DNA of 64,000 nucleotides from Phoenicibacter congonensis (GTDB taxonomy: Bacteria; Actinomycetota; Coriobacteriia; Coriobacteriales; Eggerthellaceae), in assembly GCF_900169485.1 (NCBI RefSeq), contig NZ_LT821227.1:868001-932000 (forward strand). The letters are read 5' to 3'. Position 1 is the first letter of the stretch. Each line of letters starts with the position of its first letter. Positions 60,731 through 64,000 of the stretch are shown one piece after another. The notes below the pieces were generated by a model. The model did no database searches. It was not told the origin of the DNA and saw nothing but the letters and a program-made list of their open reading frames with translations. The translations under genes were made by a program, and so were the position numbers.

Positions 60731-61109
60731 AAGCTCGCATTTCTTGAGCAAAACGCCAGTTCGGAGCCGCTGTGACAATTTGTCACAGCGAATGCGGGCA
60801 CCGTTCCCATCCGTTGGGCTGATGCGCTCTTTCCCGTGGCCTCCGTCGCCTCAGGTGCGCCCTGCCCCGCCTCTCATCCAGGCACGCTCGCACGGAACCC
60901 GCCATGTGCGCCGCAAGGCGCGCCCTTCCTGCGCAAAACCCGCACATGCACATCTCGCTCCTTTGACTGTCGCATGTGCAGGTTGCGGACGTGCGTCCTT
61001 TGCGAAGAAGCCCGCTTTCCTCCTTGCAGCGCAGGCGGAACCCGCGCACGACCCCGGATCACGAGGCGGTGGCACAGGGCGACCGCCGAAAGACAAGGAG
61101 GTCTTCAAA
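60731..61109. other. Intergenic region with second TGTGACA palindrome
   Basis: 379 bp with no supported gene. It holds the palindrome at 60768-60790 (core TGTGACAATTTGTCACA) and a looser inverted repeat GCACATGC / GCATGTGC (60942-60949, 60972-60979). It presumably contains the promoter of the 61110 gene. Confidence 0.45.
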
Positions 61110-61766
61110 ATGGGAAATCGAGCAGTCATCACCACGCCGGACAAGAACCTGGCACTCTACCTCCACTGGAACGGCGGCCGCGACACGGTCGAGCCGCTGC
61201 TCAAGTACTGCGAGCTTCAGGGCTACCGTCCTCCGAGCCAGGACTGCTACGGATGGGCGCGGATGGCCCAGGTGGTCGGGAACTTCTTCGGCGGGTCGCT
61301 CTCGGTGGGCATAGAGCGATACCGAAACCTTGGCGACCAGGGCGACAACGGCGTATACGTCATCGATGGTTGGAAGATAGTCGATCGCTACGCCACGGAT
61401 TACGACGAGGACTGGAACGCGGTCGGCCTGAGGCACATCGACCCTTCCGCCGAGCAGAGCGGATACGACTTCGACGAGATGCTTCACGCCTTCGATGAGG
61501 CGATGCCCGAGAACCTGAGGCTCGGCGCCTTCCTGGACGCCGAAGAGGTGCCGGTGTCCGATGTCCGCCTGGGCGACAAGGTTTGGATGAGCGCGTACGA
61601 ATCCAATCCCGAGCTCTTCGAGGTCGTGGGCTTCGGCGCGGACGATGCCCCCAGGGGCTTCAAGGGAATCCCCTTCGTCAACCGCTACGATCACGACGGC
61701 GACTACTCCTGGAACGGCAACAACTACATCGACGCCGACACCTGCCGCATCGCCCCGCGCGAGTAG
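61110..61766 (+). CDS. Hypothetical ICE/phage protein
   Basis: 218-aa acidic soluble protein (MGNRAVITTPDKNLALYLHW, GDNGVYVIDGWKIVDRYATD). The N-terminal 120 residues match a type of hypothetical protein common in mobile elements of gut bacteria. The C-terminal part (SDVRLGDKVWMSAYESNPE) looks like a small beta-barrel. AAGGAGG lies 8 bp before the ATG at 61110. Function unknown; possibly the first gene under the second TGTGACA operator. Confidence 0.65.
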   Translation: MGNRAVITTPDKNLALYLHWNGGRDTVEPLLKYCELQGYRPPSQDCYGWARMAQVVGNFFGGSLSVGIERYRNLGDQGDNGVYVIDGWKIVDRYATDYDEDWNAVGLRHIDPSAEQSGYDFDEMLHAFDEAMPENLRLGAFLDAEEVPVSDVRLGDKVWMSAYESNPELFEVVGFGADDAPRGFKGIPFVNRYDHDGDYSWNGNNYIDADTCRIAPRE

Positions 61767-61790
61767 AAGCCTCCAGCTCCGCAACGACCA

Positions 61791-61813
61791 GGGGCGCGGC
61801 TAAGCCGCGCCCC
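61791..61813 (+). terminator. GC hairpin between two hypotheticals
   Basis: GGGGCGCGGCT / AGCCGCGCCCC, nearly loop-free inverted repeat 25 bp after the stop of the 218-aa gene, with no T-run. It may be a weak terminator or RNA-stabilising hairpin just before the next ribosome binding site. Confidence 0.45.
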
Positions 61814-61832
61814 CTACAGAAAGGACAGGCAC

Positions 61833-62114
61833 ATGAATGGAAACGACATCTTCGCGACGCGCAGGGAGGATATAGTCGATCCCTCCAAGCTCACGCGCAG
61901 GGAGCTGCTCAGCGCCATCTACTGGCTCAACCAGGAGCTCACGGGCCGTGTGATATTCGGCGGGGCTGCGGCTTGCGATTACGTCGAGCGCGAGCTGAAG
62001 AGGACTTCCGCCAATTCGAAACCGGTGCTCATCGAGAGGTTCAACGATATGGTGGACGAGCTGATCGGGACCGACCCGTATTCCCGCGTGCTTCGGATCT
62101 ACGGGGAGAAGTAG
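61833..62114 (+). CDS. Hypothetical small protein
   Basis: 93-aa helical protein (DPSKLTRRELLSAIYWLNQE, VLIERFNDMVDELIG). AGAAAGGACAGGCAC precedes the ATG, very similar to the spacing and sequence before the ICE parA. It lies 111 bp before the abiE pair. No family recognised; possibly a regulator or anti-restriction-type small protein. Confidence 0.6.
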   Translation: MNGNDIFATRREDIVDPSKLTRRELLSAIYWLNQELTGRVIFGGAAACDYVERELKRTSANSKPVLIERFNDMVDELIGTDPYSRVLRIYGEK

Positions 62115-62189
62115 CGGCAATCGACGAGCAGGCTTCGGATCGCTGGCGGTCCAAGTCTGCTCGTTCTTTCGGCATGATACAAACACTTG

Positions 62190-62216
62190 CACTGAATCTA
62201 TGCTAATATATCAGTG
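62190..62216 (+). promoter_or_regulatory. abiE promoter with inverted repeat
   Basis: Extended -10 TGCTAATAT (62201-62209) lies between CACTGA (62190-62195) and TCAGTG (62211-62216). AbiEi antitoxins are known to repress their own operon by binding inverted repeats, so this may be the operator. Confidence 0.5.
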
Positions 62217-62225
62217 TGATTGTTT

Positions 62226-62825
62226 ATGGCAAATAGAAGCGAACAGAGGATCGAGCGACTGCTCGACGAGAACAACGGCGTCCTCATCGTCTCTGAGGCG
62301 ATAGGTTCGGGGATCCCGAGGAACGCGGTCTACGACTTCGCGAGGGAGCGGGGGCTGGAGAAGGCGTCCCCGGGCATCTTCGTGGATGCCGACATGTTCC
62401 CCGACGAGCTTTATCTGCTCCAGGCGCGCTACCCCAAGGTCGTGTTCTCGCACGAGACGGCCCTCTACCTCCACGACATGGCGGAGCGCGAGCCAGTCCC
62501 CATCGTCCTCACGGTGGAGTCGGGCTACCACTCGGGGTCCCTCAAGGACCAGGGCGTGAGGATCTTCTACGTGAAGCCGGAGTGGTACGGCCTCGGGATC
62601 TCCGAGGCCGAGTCTCCGGGCGGCCATGTCGTGAGGGCATACGACAGGGAGCGCACCGTCTGCGACGTCGTGCGCAGGAAGGCGGCCATGGATCCCGCCG
62701 CCTACGGCTACGCCCTCCGCAGGTACGCAGCGAGCAGGGAGAAGGACCTCGCCAGACTCGGGCGCTATGCCAGGGAGATGGGGGTCGAGAGGCAGGTGCA
62801 GCAGGCGATGGAGGTGCTTCTGTGA
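62226..62825 (+). CDS. abiEi: AbiEi-family antitoxin/repressor
   Basis: 199-aa Type IV antitoxin. The N-terminal winged HTH (RIERLLDENNGVLIVSEAIG, PRNAVYDFARERGLEKASPG) and C-terminal AbiEi domain (VVFSHETALYLHDMAEREPV, RTVCDVVRRKAAMDPAAYGY) are both present. It counteracts the nucleotidyltransferase toxin without direct contact and represses the operon. Its stop overlaps the toxin start (GTGA). The pair stabilises the element and can abort phage infection. Confidence 0.92.
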   Translation: MANRSEQRIERLLDENNGVLIVSEAIGSGIPRNAVYDFARERGLEKASPGIFVDADMFPDELYLLQARYPKVVFSHETALYLHDMAEREPVPIVLTVESGYHSGSLKDQGVRIFYVKPEWYGLGISEAESPGGHVVRAYDRERTVCDVVRRKAAMDPAAYGYALRRYAASREKDLARLGRYAREMGVERQVQQAMEVLL

Positions 62826-63679
62826 TAAAGGGCGCGCGCAGGGTGAAGGACCTGATCCGCAACAAAGCGAAGGGAGACAGCAGCAGGTCCCAGGCGCTCT
62901 TGCGCCACTACGCCATGGAGCGGTTCCTGGAAAGGCTCGCGAACTCCCCATACCGAGACAACTTCGTGCTCAAGGGCGGCATGCTGATGTCCTCGCTCGT
63001 GGGCGTGGACCAGCGCAGCACGATGGACATCGACGCGACCGTCAAGGGATTGACGCTCGATACGGGCAACGCCCTCAAGGTCGTGGAGGAGATCGCCTCC
63101 GTCGAGCTCGACGACGGCATGGAGTTCCAGGTCGGCGGCGCGGGAGAGATCATGGAGGACTCCGAGTACGGCGGCGTGAGGATTGCGCTCACGGCCCGCA
63201 TGGAGAAGACCCGCATTCCCCTGAAGATCGACATATCGACGGGGGACGCGATCACCCCGGCCGAGGTCATGCACAGATACCGCCTCATGTTCGAGGACCG
63301 CGACATCGGCATATGGGCGTACCCGGTGGAGACCGTGCTCGCGGAGAAGGTGGAGACCGCACTCGCAAGAGGAATCCTCAACACGAGGATGAGGGACTTC
63401 TACGACGTCTACATGCTCCGCGAGCTGGACGAGGGCCTGGAGCCGCCGAGCCTGAGGGCGGCGCTTGAGGCCACTATCGATAAGAGGGGCAGCAGCGTCA
63501 GTGCATCCAGCTACGCTCAAACACTGTCCGAGATAGAGGACAGCACGGCCATGGCGGAGAGATGGCGGTCCTACGGCCTGTCGAACCCATACGCTGCCTC
63601 AATCGCGTGGCCAGATGCCGTAGGGTCGCTTCGACTCCTGTGCGACGCGTGCTGGCAGGGTTCGCGAGAGTCCGATTAG
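62822..63679 (+). CDS. abiEii: AbiEii-family nucleotidyltransferase toxin
   Basis: 285-aa toxin with nucleotidyltransferase core LKGGMLMSSL ... TMDIDATVKG (G52-G53, D69, D71) and further conserved YPVETVLAEKVETALARG and RMRDFYDVYML. AbiEii/MenT-type enzymes add nucleotides to RNA targets, such as tRNA, and stop growth. The GTG start overlaps the antitoxin stop, so the two are coupled. Full length. Confidence 0.92.
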   Translation: MIKGARRVKDLIRNKAKGDSSRSQALLRHYAMERFLERLANSPYRDNFVLKGGMLMSSLVGVDQRSTMDIDATVKGLTLDTGNALKVVEEIASVELDDGMEFQVGGAGEIMEDSEYGGVRIALTARMEKTRIPLKIDISTGDAITPAEVMHRYRLMFEDRDIGIWAYPVETVLAEKVETALARGILNTRMRDFYDVYMLRELDEGLEPPSLRAALEATIDKRGSSVSASSYAQTLSEIEDSTAMAERWRSYGLSNPYAASIAWPDAVGSLRLLCDACWQGSRESD

Positions 63680-63811
63680 CCGATCGCGGATTCGGGGCCT
63701 ATATGGCAAATTTCGCTCGGAAACGGCGAGCATAACCGCCATGCGCCCAGGAAGAACCGCACCCGGATTACTCCAAAGAAGAACCCGTTTAAGACTTAGG
63801 ACGGTACAAAG

Positions 63812-64000
63812 ATGGTTATCCTCATAGGCGGAGCGAGCCATACGGGCAAGACCCTCCTGGCACAGAGGCTCATGGAGCGGTACCGCTATCCCGTGCTCTC
63901 GATCGACCTTCTGAAGATGGGACTCATCCGCAGCGGCCAGACCGAGCTTACGCCCGAGGACGACGACCTGCTCACCCCGTACCTGTGGGGAATCGTCCAA
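63812..64000 (+). CDS. P-loop ATPase/kinase, cut by the window end
   Basis: 63 codons of an open frame starting VILIGGASHTGKTLLAQRLM, with a Walker A GASHTGKT and IDLLKMGLIRSG, like small AAA/zeta-toxin or 2-phosphoglycerate kinase-type nucleotide kinases. It continues past base 64000, so length and function cannot be judged. It starts 132 bp after abiEii. Confidence 0.7.
   Translation, partial: MVILIGGASHTGKTLLAQRLMERYRYPVLSIDLLKMGLIRSGQTELTPEDDDLLTPYLWGIVQ

Noticed and set aside
1-64000. tRNA or rRNA genes
   Set aside because: Looked for tRNA-like cloverleafs and CCA ends near the integration site and in gaps; none recognised by eye, and the integration site is guaA rather than a tRNA.

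Overview
The window joins a short AT-rich chromosomal segment to a large GC-rich integrative and conjugative element (ICE). Bases 1-5335 hold pheS, pheT and guaA at roughly 42-45% GC by eye. From about 5.5 kb to the right edge, most of the DNA is near 60% GC and is organised as an ICE inserted at the 3' end of guaA. The host looks like a Gram-positive gut or oral bacterium. Sortase-anchored proteins, Cna-B adhesins and the element's codon use suggest Coriobacteriia, perhaps a low-GC Atopobiaceae-like species, but this is weak inference. The far end of the ICE is not in the window.

Layout. (1) 5.3-9.4 kb, integration module: guaA-end attachment site, an XRE repressor, an excisionase-like protein and two tyrosine integrases separated by a ribbon-helix-helix protein. 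A divergent promoter region carries three copies of the operator AGTTCA-N4-TGAACT. (2) 9.8-18.4 kb, defence operon on the minus strand: WYL regulator, a 1893-aa Type ISP-like restriction-modification enzyme with an extra N-terminal nuclease-like region, and a DUF262/DUF1524 (GmrSD-like) protein. (3) 18.8-24.7 kb, maintenance and mobilization: YraN-like nuclease, parA-parB behind a 40-bp palindrome containing the same operator, an oriT-like region, MobC, a MOBP-type relaxase and a lipoprotein. (4) 24.7-35 kb, surface-protein cargo on the minus strand: a secreted wall-anchored protein with a near-eukaryotic ubiquitin domain, an LRR/BspA-like protein split by an IS110-family element, and a papain-fold protease. 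(5) 35-37.9 kb, AT-rich tet(W) segment with its attenuator leader. It ends in a broken methyltransferase and has cut off a response-regulator gene after 14 codons. (6) 37.9-41 kb: sensor kinase, BASS transporter, class B sortase. (7) 41-57.5 kb, conjugation machinery on the minus strand: Cna-B adhesin, VirB6-like, NlpC/P60 hydrolase, VirB4, PrgI, Maff2-like, VirD4, PcfB, DnaC-like loader, Rep-like HTH protein and two small HTH proteins, in the Tn1549/CTn style. (8) 58-64 kb, accessory genes: DUF4238, Y-family DNA polymerase with a small partner, hypotheticals, the AbiE toxin-antitoxin pair and a P-loop gene cut by the window end.

How it works together (inference). The XRE repressor probably silences its own promoter, xis-int and parAB through one operator family. 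Relief would couple excision to partition and transfer. The relaxase nicks near parB-mobC, and VirD4/PcfB deliver the strand to the VirB4/VirB6 channel. The DnaC- and Rep-like proteins may allow replication of the excised circle. Cargo gives tetracycline resistance, phage defence and host-facing surface proteins. Both cargo insertions have damaged resident genes.

The strongest points for follow-up are the ubiquitin-domain protein, the shared operators, a leader motif repeated before at least three transfer-module genes, the doubled nuclease region in the Type ISP enzyme, and the tet(W) junctions.
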